64,000 bases of DNA from Akkermansia sp. (GCA_030525455.1 JAUNER010000009.1:8506-72505), one strand, 5' to 3'. Positions 1 to 8,226 are shown, numbered from the stretch's first letter. The notes: generated by a model not told the origin, from the letters alone. Numbers and translations are program-made.

Positions 1-880
1 AAGCTTTGGATTCAAGGCAAAACCGTGGGATACGTTCCTTTTCAACTGCCTTCGTTATACCTTACTAAGCTTTGGATTCAAGGCAAAACATAGTACCCAA
101 CAGGGTCAGCTACCATCTGTTATACCTTACTAAGCTTTGGATTCAAGGCAAAACAAGATAAGCTCTTGTGCTGTCTGTGTGTATGTTATACCTTACTAAG
201 CTTTGGATTCAAGGCAAAACAAGTCTTACCTCAATTATCTGGTATTGTCTGTTATACCTTACTAAGCTTTGGATTCAAGGCAAAACTGAGGTGCATTTAC
301 AAAGGTATTTGACACGGTTATACCTTACTAAGCTTTGGATTCAAGGCAAAACTTGGTTACGTGGGGTAAGTTTGCCGATGCCGTTATACCTTACTAAGCT
401 TTGGATTCAAGGCAAAACATTTTTTTGGTTGATGTTAGTTTTTTGAGGGTTATACCTTACTAAGCTTTGGATTCAAGGCAAAACCAGGGGTCTATCTGGG
501 GTGAGAATGGGCTAGTTATACCTTACTAAGCTTTGGATTCAAGGCAAAACTCATGGCAGCATGTGACGGTTCCCACTGTCGTTATACCTTACTAAGCTTT
601 GGATTCAAGGCAAAACCCGGGCCAATAAGCTCGTTTGTGAGTTTTAGTTATACCTTACTAAGCTTTGGATTCAAGGCAAAACCCAACCTCGAAGATGTCC
701 TCACCCATGCCGGTTATACCTTACTGAGCTTTGGATTCAAGGCAAAACTTTAGTGGTGAATCGTTCGGGGAGGATTGCGTTATACCTTACTGAGTTTTGG
801 ACTCAAGGCAAAACTTGCTACGCCGAGACACTAGTTGATTTTATGTTATACCTTACTGAGCTTTGGATTCAAGACAAAAA
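1..880 (-). CRISPR. Type II CRISPR array, 14 repeats, 13 spacers, left end cut
   Basis: Thirteen full 36-bp repeats start at 54, 119, 185, 251, 317, 383, 449, 515, 581, 647, 713, 779 and 845, and a partial one occupies 1-23. On the plus strand each begins GTTATACCTTACTAAG and ends GGATTCAAGGCAAAAC. Spacers are 30 bp (one of 29). The last three repeats (713, 779, 845) carry substitutions, and the final one ends in AAAAA instead of AAAAC, so this is the decaying end. The neighbouring anti-repeat at 940-957 pairs with the minus-strand reading of the repeat (5' GTTTTGCC), so crRNAs should come from the minus strand. On that strand the repeat holds TTGAAT, 16 bases, then TATAAC, which looks like a promoter inside every repeat, as known from type II-C arrays. 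The cas genes are not in the window. The array itself is certain; subtype is inferred. Confidence 0.98.
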
Positions 881-904
881 AGAACAAAAAAATTACTTTT
901 TTTA

Positions 905-933
905 TTGACTCATCCAAAAAGAAATGCTCAAAT
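905..933 (+). promoter_or_regulatory. Promoter of the tracrRNA
   Basis: TTGACT at 905-910 and TCAAAT at 928-933 are separated by exactly 17 bases. A TG one base upstream of the second hexamer makes it an extended -10. The predicted start falls near G940, the first base of the best-pairing part of the anti-repeat. Confidence 0.65.
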
Positions 934-939
934 CTTTTT

Positions 940-1044
940 GGATTCAAGATACAAAATTAGAGACGCAGACCGTTTCCCTGACTGCGAGGCAGTCACACCG
1001 GTAAAAAGAGCGTTTTTTTAGCCCCTCGAAAGAGGGGCTTTTTA
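940..1044 (+). ncRNA. tracrRNA of the type II CRISPR system
   Basis: Bases 940-957 form an anti-repeat. GGATTCAAG pairs with the inner part of the minus-strand repeat and CAAAAT pairs with its first six bases (one G-U), leaving a small bulge between the two helices, as in known crRNA:tracrRNA duplexes. Downstream come a 7-bp hairpin (TGACTGC 979-985 with GCAGTCA 989-995, loop GAG), an enclosing 4-bp helix (ACCG 969-972 with CGGT 999-1002), and an intrinsic terminator. The RNA would be about 105 nt. It lies 60 bp outside the degenerate end of the array and is transcribed away from it. In type II systems this RNA pairs with pre-crRNA, lets RNase III cut it, and is bound by Cas9. Exact 5' end is inferred. 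Confidence 0.88.
1020..1043 (+). terminator. Intrinsic terminator of the tracrRNA
   Basis: AGCCCCTC (1020-1027) pairs perfectly with GAGGGGCT (1032-1039) around a GAAA tetraloop and is followed by a run of T. A strong Rho-independent terminator. Confidence 0.92.
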
Positions 1045-1302
1045 CTGCTTCATTTGATGATTGTGTTTTTACTAACCATTTAGCATCAGCAATGTACTTA
1101 AATTTACCAAAAAAAAGAAGCAGATTGAGCCGGGGTGTTATTCACATAGAGTTTGTGCGTGTTTTTTAGGCGAATTGATATACTCTCTCTTTCTTTGGAG
1201 AGCGCTTTTTTGTACTCTCATTGTGTTGCATTTAATTTTGCGACTTTCATCAACACACTATAAACGCTTGAAACCTTGGCAAAATAAGTCCACATTAAAG
1301 CC

Positions 1303-1485
1303 ATGCGTATTTTTTTTAGCTCCATTTTGCTCATCATCGTTCTAATTGCATTAGCGGCGACGGCATTTTATCACTATTCCACAAATGCCAACCTAGAATT
1401 TGAAACGAGACTTCCAAACGAGCCGGAGAAAACAACCCACGTTATCGACATCAACCAACTCCCCACCGGCACAACGGAACAATAA
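1303..1485 (+). CDS. Small single-span membrane protein
   Basis: A 60-residue protein with an N-terminal hydrophobic helix (about residues 4-23) and a polar tail rich in Glu, Pro and Thr. It ends 11 bp before pdxA and reads in the same direction, so the two are probably cotranscribed. I do not recognise a family. The hydrophobic segment could be an uncleaved signal anchor. The 260 bp upstream, back to the tracrRNA terminator, contain nothing I can name. Confidence 0.6.
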   Translation: MRIFFSSILLIIVLIALAATAFYHYSTNANLEFETRLPNEPEKTTHVIDINQLPTGTTEQ

Positions 1486-1496
1486 TCCCCCCTCTC

Positions 1497-2366
1497 ATGC
1501 AACCTGTCATAGGATACACACTAGGCGACCAAGCCGGAGTAGGCCCTGAAGTGATAGAAAAAGCCCTTGCTTCGCCTCTATTGCCGAAAAATGCGAGCTA
1601 CCGACTAATTGGGCAAAAAATCACAATTCCTCAAGGTTCACCAAATCTCGAATCAGCTAAATACGCCTTTGACCACCTAGAACAGGCCGCAGCAGAGCTT
1701 AAAGCCGGCACGATAGACGCCATCGTCACGGCACCCGTTTGCAAAGAAACACTCCACGAGGTTGGATTTACCTGGCCGGGGCAAACGGAGTTTTTTGCAG
1801 AAAGAATGGGCGTTTCCAATTATGCCATGTGCCTTACAGGGGCTCACCTCACCGTAGGACTGGGCACTATTCACACTTCTATAAAAAGTGTGCCCGATTT
1901 ACTAAACACAGCAGAACTCGTACGCATTGGCGAACTATTACTCGATTTTTGTCATCGAAAGGGCATTTCTGCTCCACGAATTGCCCTAGCCGCACTGAAT
2001 CCACACGCAGGAGAACACGGGGCATTTGGTAAAGAAGATATAGAAATCATTGCCCCGGCAGTAGCAGAACTCAATAATCGCCACCCCCACGCCACATTCA
2101 GCGGTCCTGCTGTGCCGGATTGCGTGTACAGAGATGCCGCCGAAGGGCACTTCGATGCCGTTCTGGCACCCTACCACGACCAGGGATTAATTCCACTAAA
2201 AATCGTTGACTTCCACACCGCAGTTAATGTCACACTCGGCTTAAAACGACCACGGCTCAGCCCGGACCACGGCACGGCTTTTGCCATAGCCGGGAAAGGA
2301 CTAGCTAACCCCTCCAGCACACTTCATGCCTTCCAATTAGCTGTTCAAATGGCCTCGCATCAGTAG
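1497..2366 (+). CDS. pdxA: 4-hydroxythreonine-4-phosphate dehydrogenase
   Basis: PdxA oxidises 4-phosphohydroxy-L-threonine with NAD(P) in the DXP-dependent branch of pyridoxal phosphate synthesis. The 289 residues start directly with the family's GDQAGVGPE segment (usual form GDPAGIGPE). They carry TAPVCKE, the histidine in the ALNPHAGEHG segment, the metal-binding APYHDQG region and the VNVTLGL and PDHGTAFAIAG signatures. It is somewhat shorter than the usual 320-330, mostly from a trimmed segment after the N-terminal strand. Its product pathway meets pdxH, 9 kb away in this window. The ATG has no Shine-Dalgarno sequence. Confidence 0.95.
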   Translation: MQPVIGYTLGDQAGVGPEVIEKALASPLLPKNASYRLIGQKITIPQGSPNLESAKYAFDHLEQAAAELKAGTIDAIVTAPVCKETLHEVGFTWPGQTEFFAERMGVSNYAMCLTGAHLTVGLGTIHTSIKSVPDLLNTAELVRIGELLLDFCHRKGISAPRIALAALNPHAGEHGAFGKEDIEIIAPAVAELNNRHPHATFSGPAVPDCVYRDAAEGHFDAVLAPYHDQGLIPLKIVDFHTAVNVTLGLKRPRLSPDHGTAFAIAGKGLANPSSTLHAFQLAVQMASHQ

Positions 2367-2467
2367 AATTAACCCACATAATAAGAAAAAAAACGCAAGT
2401 TTCCATCGCAAGACAAAAAATAGGCTTGCTTTTCTACGCAATTAAACACATCATATTTGCCCGCAAG

Positions 2468-2483
2468 GTGCGACCGTTCGCAC
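2468..2483 (+). promoter_or_regulatory. Hairpin with CCG loop in the rpsF leader
   Basis: GTGCGA (2468-2473) pairs with TCGCAC (2478-2483), leaving the loop CCGT. The hairpin ends 28 bp before the rpsF start. Bacterial rpsF leaders are known to carry an RNA motif with a conserved unpaired CCG that is bound by the S6:S18 complex for autoregulation. This is a plausible local version, but only the stem and the CCG are seen. Confidence 0.4.
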
Positions 2484-2511
2484 GACTCAATTTCTAAAAT
2501 TACAAGACACC

Positions 2512-2796
2512 ATGAGAAATTACGAAGCTCTTATCGTATTCAACATGAAGGGTACGGAATCTACAGTTGACGAACTTATCTCTACTGTAGCTGCCGCTAT
2601 GAAGGAAGAAGGCGCTGAAATCTCCGCCACAGAAAACGTAGGTCGTCGTGAATTTGCCTACGAATCAAACCACATTTCTGCAGGTCAGTACGTGACCTAT
2701 CAGTTCACAGCAGAACCATCTGCCATCAAGGCAATCCGCGAACGCCTTCGCTTGAACAATCAAATTCACCTTCAGTACTACAAGCTTGTAGGCTAA
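2512..2796 (+). CDS. rpsF: Small ribosomal subunit protein bS6
   Basis: A 94-residue S6 protein of normal length. It starts MRNYEALIVF, carries GRREFAYE in the centre and ends with the IHLQYYKL strand. It binds S18 in the platform of the 30S subunit. The usual partners rpsR, ssb and rplI do not follow. Instead an intrinsic terminator closes the transcript, so rpsF is here a single-gene unit. The upstream region has a GCTTGCTTTTC stretch at 2424-2434 that resembles the -35 region of other promoters in the window, but no clear -10 at standard spacing. No Shine-Dalgarno sequence is seen before the ATG. Confidence 0.97.
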   Translation: MRNYEALIVFNMKGTESTVDELISTVAAAMKEEGAEISATENVGRREFAYESNHISAGQYVTYQFTAEPSAIKAIRERLRLNNQIHLQYYKLVG

Positions 2797-2854
2797 ACCC
2801 GTCCCCAGCGAACGGAGTTTACGCTCCTTGCTTATTTACCTCCTTTCTAAAACT

Positions 2855-2889
2855 AAAGAACCGCCTTAAATGAAGGCGGTTCTTTTTAT
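2855..2889 (+). terminator. Terminator after rpsF, probably bidirectional
   Basis: AAAGAACCGCCTT (2855-2867) pairs with AAGGCGGTTCTTT (2873-2885), followed by T on the plus strand and an A-rich side facing the convergent hisH gene. It can serve both rpsF and hisH. Confidence 0.9.
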
Positions 2890-2939
2890 ATTTACGGATG
2901 AAGGTAAACTACTGTTAATTTCTCAACGGTTTAGCACCA

Positions 2940-3551
2940 TTAAAACAGAGTTACAAAATTCTTTAATAACTGCACGCCGAGTTTTTGGCTTTTTTCCGGA
3001 TGGAATTGCGTAGCAATTAAATTCCCACGACGAACCGCAGCGGCAAAAGGCACGCCATACGTACAAGTAGCGGCAATAAGCTCAGCATCTATGGGCTGCG
3101 GGTAATAGGAATGCACAAAGTAAAAAAATGGGTGTGCCCCCATACCAGACCAAATTTTATCCGTCAGGTCTGACAACTGCACATCATTCCAGCCCATGTG
3201 AGGCACCTTCAAATTATCTACTCTAAAGCGAACAACACTCCCCTTAAAAACCCCTAAGCCAGGCACATCCGGGTCTTCCTCGCCCTGTTCAAATAAAACC
3301 TGATAGCCCACACATATTCCCAAAAAAGGACGGTCGGCAGAAATCCACCGGCAAATCGAGGCATCAAGCCCCTGTGCTCGCAACTTAGAAGCACAGTCAC
3401 CAAATGTCCCTACACCGGGCAAAATCAGATGCGTAAGCCCCTCTAAATCTGCCGGAGTACTAACCAAGTACCCCTGAACGCCGGTAGCCTCAAGAGTATT
3501 TAGCACACTTTGCAAATTACCGGCACCATAATCAATAACGCCCACTCTCAT
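2940..3551 (-). CDS. hisH: Imidazole glycerol phosphate synthase, glutaminase subunit
   Basis: HisH releases ammonia from glutamine for HisF in histidine synthesis. The protein of about 203 residues has the class I amidotransferase triad: the nucleophile Cys in GICVGYQ, and the His/Glu pair in ATQFHPEKSQ. VIDYGAGN is at the N-terminus, and LPGVGTFGD is the expected N-terminal signature. The ATG at 3551 follows the hisB stop by two bases. A GTG at 3554 would give a one-base overlap and is an alternative start. It forms an operon with hisB; hisF and other his genes are not in the window. Confidence 0.96.
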   Translation of the reverse strand: MRVGVIDYGAGNLQSVLNTLEATGVQGYLVSTPADLEGLTHLILPGVGTFGDCASKLRAQGLDASICRWISADRPFLGICVGYQVLFEQGEEDPDVPGLGVFKGSVVRFRVDNLKVPHMGWNDVQLSDLTDKIWSGMGAHPFFYFVHSYYPQPIDAELIAATCTYGVPFAAAVRRGNLIATQFHPEKSQKLGVQLLKNFVTLF

Positions 3552-3553
3552 CA

Positions 3554-4141
3554 CTAAAGCGTCCCTTTGGTTGATGGCACAATGCCCGCGGCACGAGGGT
3601 CAATCGTTGCGGCCTGACGAAATGCGTGAGCAATGCCCTTAAAGATAGATTCTGCAATGTGGTGACCATCACGCCCATAAAGCACTTCAACGTGCAAATT
3701 ACAGCGTAGGTTATTGGCCAATGCACGGCAAAACTCCTCGCATAAACTCAGCGGGAAATTAGGAGCATCCGGCGTACCCTCCGGCACACGAAACTCGACG
3801 TACGGTCTATTACTTAAATCCATCACAACGCGAGTAAGAGTTTCATCCATAGGCAAATAAGAAACACCATAACGCACAATCCCCTTCTTATCACCTAAAG
3901 CATTTCGCAAACACTCCCCTAGGACAATGCCCACATCCTCTACCGTATGATGAGCATCAACCTCTAAATCACCCTTGGCATCTAAAGTCATATCCATCAA
4001 CGAATGACGGGCCAACAAATCCAGCATGTGATTAAAAAACGGATGCCCCGTCGAAACAGCGGCACAAGCAGTACCATCTATGTTAATTTCCAGATTAATA
4101 TCAGTTTCGCCTGTTACTCGTTTGCAAGCTGCTTTCCTCAT
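3554..4141 (-). CDS. hisB: Imidazoleglycerol-phosphate dehydratase
   Basis: A monofunctional HisB of 195 residues, the typical size. It dehydrates imidazoleglycerol phosphate in step six of histidine synthesis. The manganese-binding repeats are visible: GHPFFNHMLD and DAHHTVEDVG in the first half, and GRDGHHIAESIFK in the second. There is no HAD phosphatase domain, so histidinol-phosphatase must be separate. The gene is first in a two-gene hisB-hisH operon that lies downstream of a tRNA cluster but is insulated from it by a terminator at 4202-4236. Confidence 0.97.
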   Translation of the reverse strand: MRKAACKRVTGETDINLEINIDGTACAAVSTGHPFFNHMLDLLARHSLMDMTLDAKGDLEVDAHHTVEDVGIVLGECLRNALGDKKGIVRYGVSYLPMDETLTRVVMDLSNRPYVEFRVPEGTPDAPNFPLSLCEEFCRALANNLRCNLHVEVLYGRDGHHIAESIFKGIAHAFRQAATIDPRAAGIVPSTKGTL

Positions 4142-4201
4142 AACTCATGTTCTATACCTAATTCCCCCGTATGGAAAGAATGAAATTGCATACGTACAAA
4201 C

Positions 4202-4236
4202 AAAATTCCCGGCTAGGCAAAGCTAACCGGGAATTA
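4202..4236 (-). terminator. Terminator of the tRNA-Thr/Lys/Lys transcript
   Basis: AATTCCCGG (4204-4212) pairs with CCGGGAATT (4227-4235), with further pairing inside the loop. On the minus strand it is followed by a T-rich stretch. It separates the tRNA cluster from hisB. Confidence 0.82.
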
Positions 4237-4243
4237 AAATCTT

Positions 4244-4319
4244 TGGTACCCCGTCACGGACTCGAACCGTGGACAAACTGATTAAGAGTCAGCTGCTCTA
4301 CCAACTGAGCTAACGAGGC
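4244..4319 (-). tRNA. tRNA-Lys (CTT), copy 2
   Basis: A full cloverleaf of 76 nt with encoded CCA. The anticodon loop CTCTTAA gives CTT. The acceptor GCCTCGT pairs with ACGGGGT (two G-U pairs). It is identical over its whole length to the copy at 4355-4430, 35 bp upstream. Confidence 0.96.
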
Positions 4320-4354
4320 ACTTGATGATTGCTCCATCATGTAGAACAACCGGA

Positions 4355-4430
4355 TGGTACCCCGTCACGGACTCGAACCGTGGACAAACTGATTAAGAGT
4401 CAGCTGCTCTACCAACTGAGCTAACGAGGC
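4355..4430 (-). tRNA. tRNA-Lys (CTT), copy 1
   Basis: Identical in all 76 positions to the next copy, including the encoded CCA. The pair is a tandem duplication in a three-tRNA operon led by tRNA-Thr. Anticodon CTT reads AAG. Confidence 0.96.
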
Positions 4431-4478
4431 ATTTATCCGGCCATTCTTGCGATTTTTCACTTACTGAAAGCTAGGTGA

Positions 4479-4553
4479 TGGAGCCACTGGTCGGATTTGA
4501 ACCGACGACCCACGCATTACGAATGCGTTGCTCTACCCCTGAGCTACAGTGGC
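4479..4553 (-). tRNA. tRNA-Thr (CGT)
   Basis: 75 nt with encoded CCA. The acceptor GCCACTG pairs with CAGTGGC, and the discriminator is T. The anticodon loop TTCGTAA gives CGT, reading ACG. It is first in the minus-strand tRNA operon. Upstream on the minus strand, GCTTGCTTTTTC ends near 4593 and resembles the -35 region of other tRNA promoters in this window, but the matching -10 (TTATCT at 4574-4579) is weak. Confidence 0.96.
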
Positions 4554-4723
4554 ATCGCTAGAAGTGCGGACACAGATAACCACACATCACCCGAAAAAGC
4601 AAGCCTTTTTTTCAAATTAAACAGATTTTTCCGAATTATTCATCGATTTCACCGAAAGAAAAGCACAATTAAGAAAGCAAAAAACTTGCAGTCTAAGCAC
4701 AGAAAGTATACTAATATACATAT

Positions 4724-5560
4724 ATGCGACGAATCATATTTTTACTATATATTTTATGTTTAAGCATTTGTTGGGGGCAATCTAAGGATATTTCATGGAG
4801 ATGCAGACAAGAAATCGACAAAGGAAGCAACATCTTATTCATAGGCAATAGCTATACATACGGGAATGCCCTACCGACCATGCTTCAAGCATTTTGCGAC
4901 CACAGAAAGCACCAAGTAAAAATTGATTCGTATACCGCAGGAGGTGCCAGCTTGGCCAACCATTGGAAGAACCCGCAGGTGCAACGTATACTAGACTCAA
5001 AAAAATGGGCTGTCGTCATTCTTCAAGACCAAAGTATGACCCCTATTCTCATCCCTCAAAACACCCTGCAATTCGGGGCTCAATTTTGTAAAAAAATCAA
5101 AAATCAAGGCGGGGAACCTGTCCTTTACCTCACTTGGGGTAGACGCTCAACCAATGGCACACCCATACAAGAGGACGAAGCAGGATTAAAAAAAACATAC
5201 ACACAACTAGCTCAGCAGGAAGATGCTACGGTAAGCCCCGTTGGCATCGCCTGGAGAAATTGCCTCACAAAACACCCGAATATTCCACTCTACGCCCCTG
5301 ACGGCAAACATCCGACTGTCCAAGGCAGTTATCTAACAGCTTGTGTCATATACTGCACCCTCTTTCTAAAAAGTCCGCTCGGATTACCGGAAAAAATAAG
5401 TTTGTCTAATAAAACTTTTTGCAAGCTTAGTTCAATTCAAACCAAAGCCTTACAACAAGTAGCTTGGGACACATTTATCGCCCTTCATCCGAAAGGCATT
5501 CTAAAAAAGCCAACAACAAGCACACCGCATAACACAAAATCTACTGGCACTCAGCCCTAA
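4724..5560 (+). CDS. Exported SGNH/GDSL-type hydrolase
   Basis: A 278-residue protein with an N-terminal signal peptide (about residues 1-18, ending CWG). The SGNH blocks are visible: ILFIGNSYTYGN with the nucleophile Ser (block I), a Gly-rich AGGAS (block II), an Asn/Gln-type segment around VVILQDQS, and PDGKHPT with the Asp-x-x-His pair (block V). It resembles the DUF4886 branch of esterases. The substrate is unknown; a carbohydrate or acyl ester outside the cytoplasm is a reasonable guess. The C-terminal 20 residues are Thr/Ser-rich and low complexity. It stands alone between the divergent tRNA operon and trxB. Confidence 0.82.
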   Translation: MRRIIFLLYILCLSICWGQSKDISWRCRQEIDKGSNILFIGNSYTYGNALPTMLQAFCDHRKHQVKIDSYTAGGASLANHWKNPQVQRILDSKKWAVVILQDQSMTPILIPQNTLQFGAQFCKKIKNQGGEPVLYLTWGRRSTNGTPIQEDEAGLKKTYTQLAQQEDATVSPVGIAWRNCLTKHPNIPLYAPDGKHPTVQGSYLTACVIYCTLFLKSPLGLPEKISLSNKTFCKLSSIQTKALQQVAWDTFIALHPKGILKKPTTSTPHNTKSTGTQP

Positions 5561-5598
5561 AGCCACCTATACTTTCACTAAACCCATTCATCAAGCAA

Positions 5599-6528
5599 AT
5601 GAGCGAACAAGTAATCATCATTGGTGCAGGATGTGCAGGCTACACAGCCGCCATTTACACAGCACGAGCAAATCTGAACCCACTCATCATCACAGGGTCC
5701 CAGATTGGCGGTCAATTAACCACCACAACAGAAGTTGAAAACTTCCCCGGCTTCCCGGAAGGCATCATGGGGCCCGACCTCATGTTCCAAATGCAACAGC
5801 AGGCAGAAAAATTTGGCACTCGCTTTGCTTACGAAGACGTCCAATCCGTAACCAAGGATGAAAGCACAGGCCTCTTTACCGTCACTACCAGTGCCCAAAC
5901 ATACGAGGCAAAAAGCGTAATTGTTGCCACCGGGGCATCTGCCAGATACTTAGGACTTCCGGGCGAAAAAGAACTTATCGGTCATGGGCTTACCGCCTGT
6001 GCTACCTGCGATGGTGCATTTTACAGAAATGTGCCGGTTTGTGTCGTTGGTGGCGGCGATAGTGCTTGTGAAGAAGCAATGTTCCTTACCCGCTTTGCAT
6101 CACAAGTTTACCTAATTCACCGCAGAGACACCCTACGTGCATCAAAAATCATGGCAGAACGATGCTTAGAAACAGAAAAAGTAAGTCCGGTTTGGAACTC
6201 AACGATTTCTGCATACAAAACAGATGACAAAGGCGAGCTAGAGGCTATCACCCTCAAAAACCTCGTAGACGGCACAGAATCTGACCTAGAGGTAAAATGC
6301 GTATTTATGGCCATTGGACATACACCAAACACCTCATTCCTAGGTGATTTAGTAGACCGAGACGAAGCCGGATACATCGTACGCCAACCAGGCATCATGG
6401 CCACCAAAACCCCCGGTTTATTTGCCGCCGGTGACGTAGCAGACCCACACTACCGTCAGGCTATTTCCTCTGCCGGCATGGGGTGCTCTGCCGCCATTGA
6501 AGCAGAACGCTATCTGCTTAACCACTAA
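5599..6528 (+). CDS. trxB: Thioredoxin reductase
   Basis: TrxB passes electrons from NADPH through FAD and a redox disulfide to thioredoxin. The 309 residues show the FAD-binding GAGCAGYTAA motif near residue 9, the redox-active CATC at 134-137, the NADPH motif GGGDSA at about 151-156, and the second FAD motif GLFAAGDV near the C-terminus. One oddity is Cys in place of the usual Pro in the first motif (GPAG becomes GCAG). Normal length. The transcript ends at the hairpin at 6541-6573. Confidence 0.97.
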   Translation: MSEQVIIIGAGCAGYTAAIYTARANLNPLIITGSQIGGQLTTTTEVENFPGFPEGIMGPDLMFQMQQQAEKFGTRFAYEDVQSVTKDESTGLFTVTTSAQTYEAKSVIVATGASARYLGLPGEKELIGHGLTACATCDGAFYRNVPVCVVGGGDSACEEAMFLTRFASQVYLIHRRDTLRASKIMAERCLETEKVSPVWNSTISAYKTDDKGELEAITLKNLVDGTESDLEVKCVFMAIGHTPNTSFLGDLVDRDEAGYIVRQPGIMATKTPGLFAAGDVADPHYRQAISSAGMGCSAAIEAERYLLNH

Positions 6529-6540
6529 TCTCAATCTCTG

Positions 6541-6575
6541 AAAGGGCACATCTTTACATGAGGTGTGCCCTTTCA
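6541..6575 (+). terminator. Terminator after trxB
   Basis: AAAGGGCACA (6541-6550) pairs with TGTGCCCTTT (6564-6573). The following T-tract is short. It ends only a few bases before the -35 element of the next promoter. Confidence 0.75.
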
Positions 6576-6580
6576 TCTGC

Positions 6581-6609
6581 TTGCATTTCTGCCCTATTTT
6601 TTATATTCT
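6581..6609 (+). promoter_or_regulatory. Promoter upstream of the serine dehydratase gene
   Basis: TTGCAT (6581-6586), 17 bases, TATTCT (6604-6609). The predicted start lies just before the ATG at 6620, giving a very short leader. The -35 sits in the TGCTTGCATTTC context that recurs at other promoters here. Confidence 0.5.
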
Positions 6610-6619
6610 TGCCATAGTC

Positions 6620-7999
6620 ATGCAACACTATAGCATTTTTGATTTGTTCAATATCGGAATCGGGCCATCTTCTTCCCATACTGTCGGCCCAATGCGAGCC
6701 GCTCATCGTTTCTTAGAGCAAATCAAAAACTCCCCGAAACTCTCATCTATAACATCTGTACGCTGTGAATGTTACGGCTCACTAGCCGCTACCGGTCATG
6801 GACACAGCACAGACACAGCCATCATGATTGGACTCATGGGCGAAGAACCCCAAACGGTCAATCCCAAGGCCATTCCCGGCATGATTGAGCAACTCAAAGC
6901 CGAAAAAAAACTCACCATCTCTGCAAACAAAACGATAGCATTTAATCCGGCTACAGACATTGATTTAACCCATTATCACCCACTTAAACTACACCCAAAC
7001 GGCATGCTTTTCACCGCCATAGATGCAAATGGCGATGCCGTTGAAGATGCCGTATTTTACTCCACAGGTGGCGGCTTTGTCTCATCTGAACAAGAATTAC
7101 TGCACCCTGTAGAAAACAACACCATCCCCTACCCCTATCCCTACCAATCTGCAGAAGAACTACTACACATGGCAGAGGAACAAAACCTCAGCATTTCTTC
7201 CATTGTTCTCGCCAATGAATGTGCCCTACTACCTGAAAACCAAGTTTCTGAAAAACTAGACCTCATCTGGGAAACCATGTACCAATCCATTAGGAATGGC
7301 ATGACGGCAACAGGCAATCTACCGGGAATCCTAAAAGTACCTCGCCGAGCAAAAAAAATGCGAAAGGCCCTCCTAGTGCGAGGTGAATCTGCTCTGAAAG
7401 ACCCACTCTCAATCATGGACTGGATCAATCTCTACGCCATCGCTGTGAGTGAAGAAAACGCCGCCGGGGGACGCATCGTAACAGCCCCGACCAACGGAGC
7501 AGCAGGCATCATCCCCGCTGTGTTGAATTATGCTACTAAATTCTGTACATCACCGTATGCAGATGCCATTCATCGTTTCTTATTAACCGCAGGGGGCATT
7601 GCCATTCTCTACAAAAAGAATGCTTCTATTTCCGGTGCGGATGTTGGTTGCCAAGGTGAAGTCGGTGTAGCCTGCTCTATGGCAGCAGCAGCCCTAACCG
7701 AATACATGGGTGGCACGCCATTCCAAGTAGAAAATGCCGCCGAAATCGGCATGGAACACAATCTAGGACTCACCTGCGACCCCATCGCCGGGCTTGTCCA
7801 AATCCCATGCATTGAACGCAATGCCATTGCCGCCATCAAAGCAATTAACGCGGCAAGAATTTCTCTAGGCGGAAGTGGCGAACATTTCGTACCACTAGAC
7901 AAAGTTATTCGCACCATGCTAGACACAGGTCGCGATATGCAATCCAAATACAAAGAAACTGCCCAGGGCGGTCTCGCTGTCAATGTGGTTAATTGCTAA
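6620..7999 (+). CDS. sdaA: L-serine dehydratase, iron-sulfur dependent, single chain
   Basis: It deaminates L-serine to pyruvate and ammonia with a 4Fe-4S cluster. The N-terminal beta domain opens [20 protein letters not shown]. The alpha domain has [17 protein letters not shown] and the [14 protein letters not shown] segment, which supply the cluster cysteines. At 459 residues the length matches single-chain enzymes. I place the start at the internal ATG at 6620, because a longer reading back to 6563 runs through the trxB terminator and adds a hydrophobic non-homologous stretch. Confidence 0.95.
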   Translation: MQHYSIFDLFNIGIGPSSSHTVGPMRAAHRFLEQIKNSPKLSSITSVRCECYGSLAATGHGHSTDTAIMIGLMGEEPQTVNPKAIPGMIEQLKAEKKLTISANKTIAFNPATDIDLTHYHPLKLHPNGMLFTAIDANGDAVEDAVFYSTGGGFVSSEQELLHPVENNTIPYPYPYQSAEELLHMAEEQNLSISSIVLANECALLPENQVSEKLDLIWETMYQSIRNGMTATGNLPGILKVPRRAKKMRKALLVRGESALKDPLSIMDWINLYAIAVSEENAAGGRIVTAPTNGAAGIIPAVLNYATKFCTSPYADAIHRFLLTAGGIAILYKKNASISGADVGCQGEVGVACSMAAAALTEYMGGTPFQVENAAEIGMEHNLGLTCDPIAGLVQIPCIERNAIAAIKAINAARISLGGSGEHFVPLDKVIRTMLDTGRDMQSKYKETAQGGLAVNVVNC

Positions 8000-8167
8000 C
8001 CTCAACACCGCTCACCCCCACTTAACTCATAAAGTCTTAGTCCTCTCACACAAATAAAAACTGTAATAACAAACACCAATTTATCACCCTGCAACATCGG
8101 GTAGTAGCCCCATACTCCGGCTCACTCAAAAGGGGCATCAGAGCAATCATTTACCCACACAGAAGCA

Positions 8168-8203
8168 AAACATCCGGTCAATTTTCAGCCGGATGTTTTT
8201 TCC
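8168..8203 (+). terminator. Terminator after the serine dehydratase gene
   Basis: AACATCCGG (8169-8177) pairs with CCGGATGTT (8189-8197) and is followed by TTTTTTCC. Confidence 0.88.
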
Positions 8204-8226
8204 TTGCAATAAGTCTTGTAATCGTA

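Noticed and set aside
168-753. Open frames of 60-90 codons with a repeated YLTKLWIQGKT-like unit
   Set aside because: They are translations of the CRISPR repeats and spacers; the repeat unit is DNA-level and the frames change with spacer length.
4244-4430. Tandem tRNA-Lys copies as an attachment-site duplication
   Set aside because: The copies are complete, contiguous and without any integrase or foreign DNA between or beside them; simple tandem duplication is enough.
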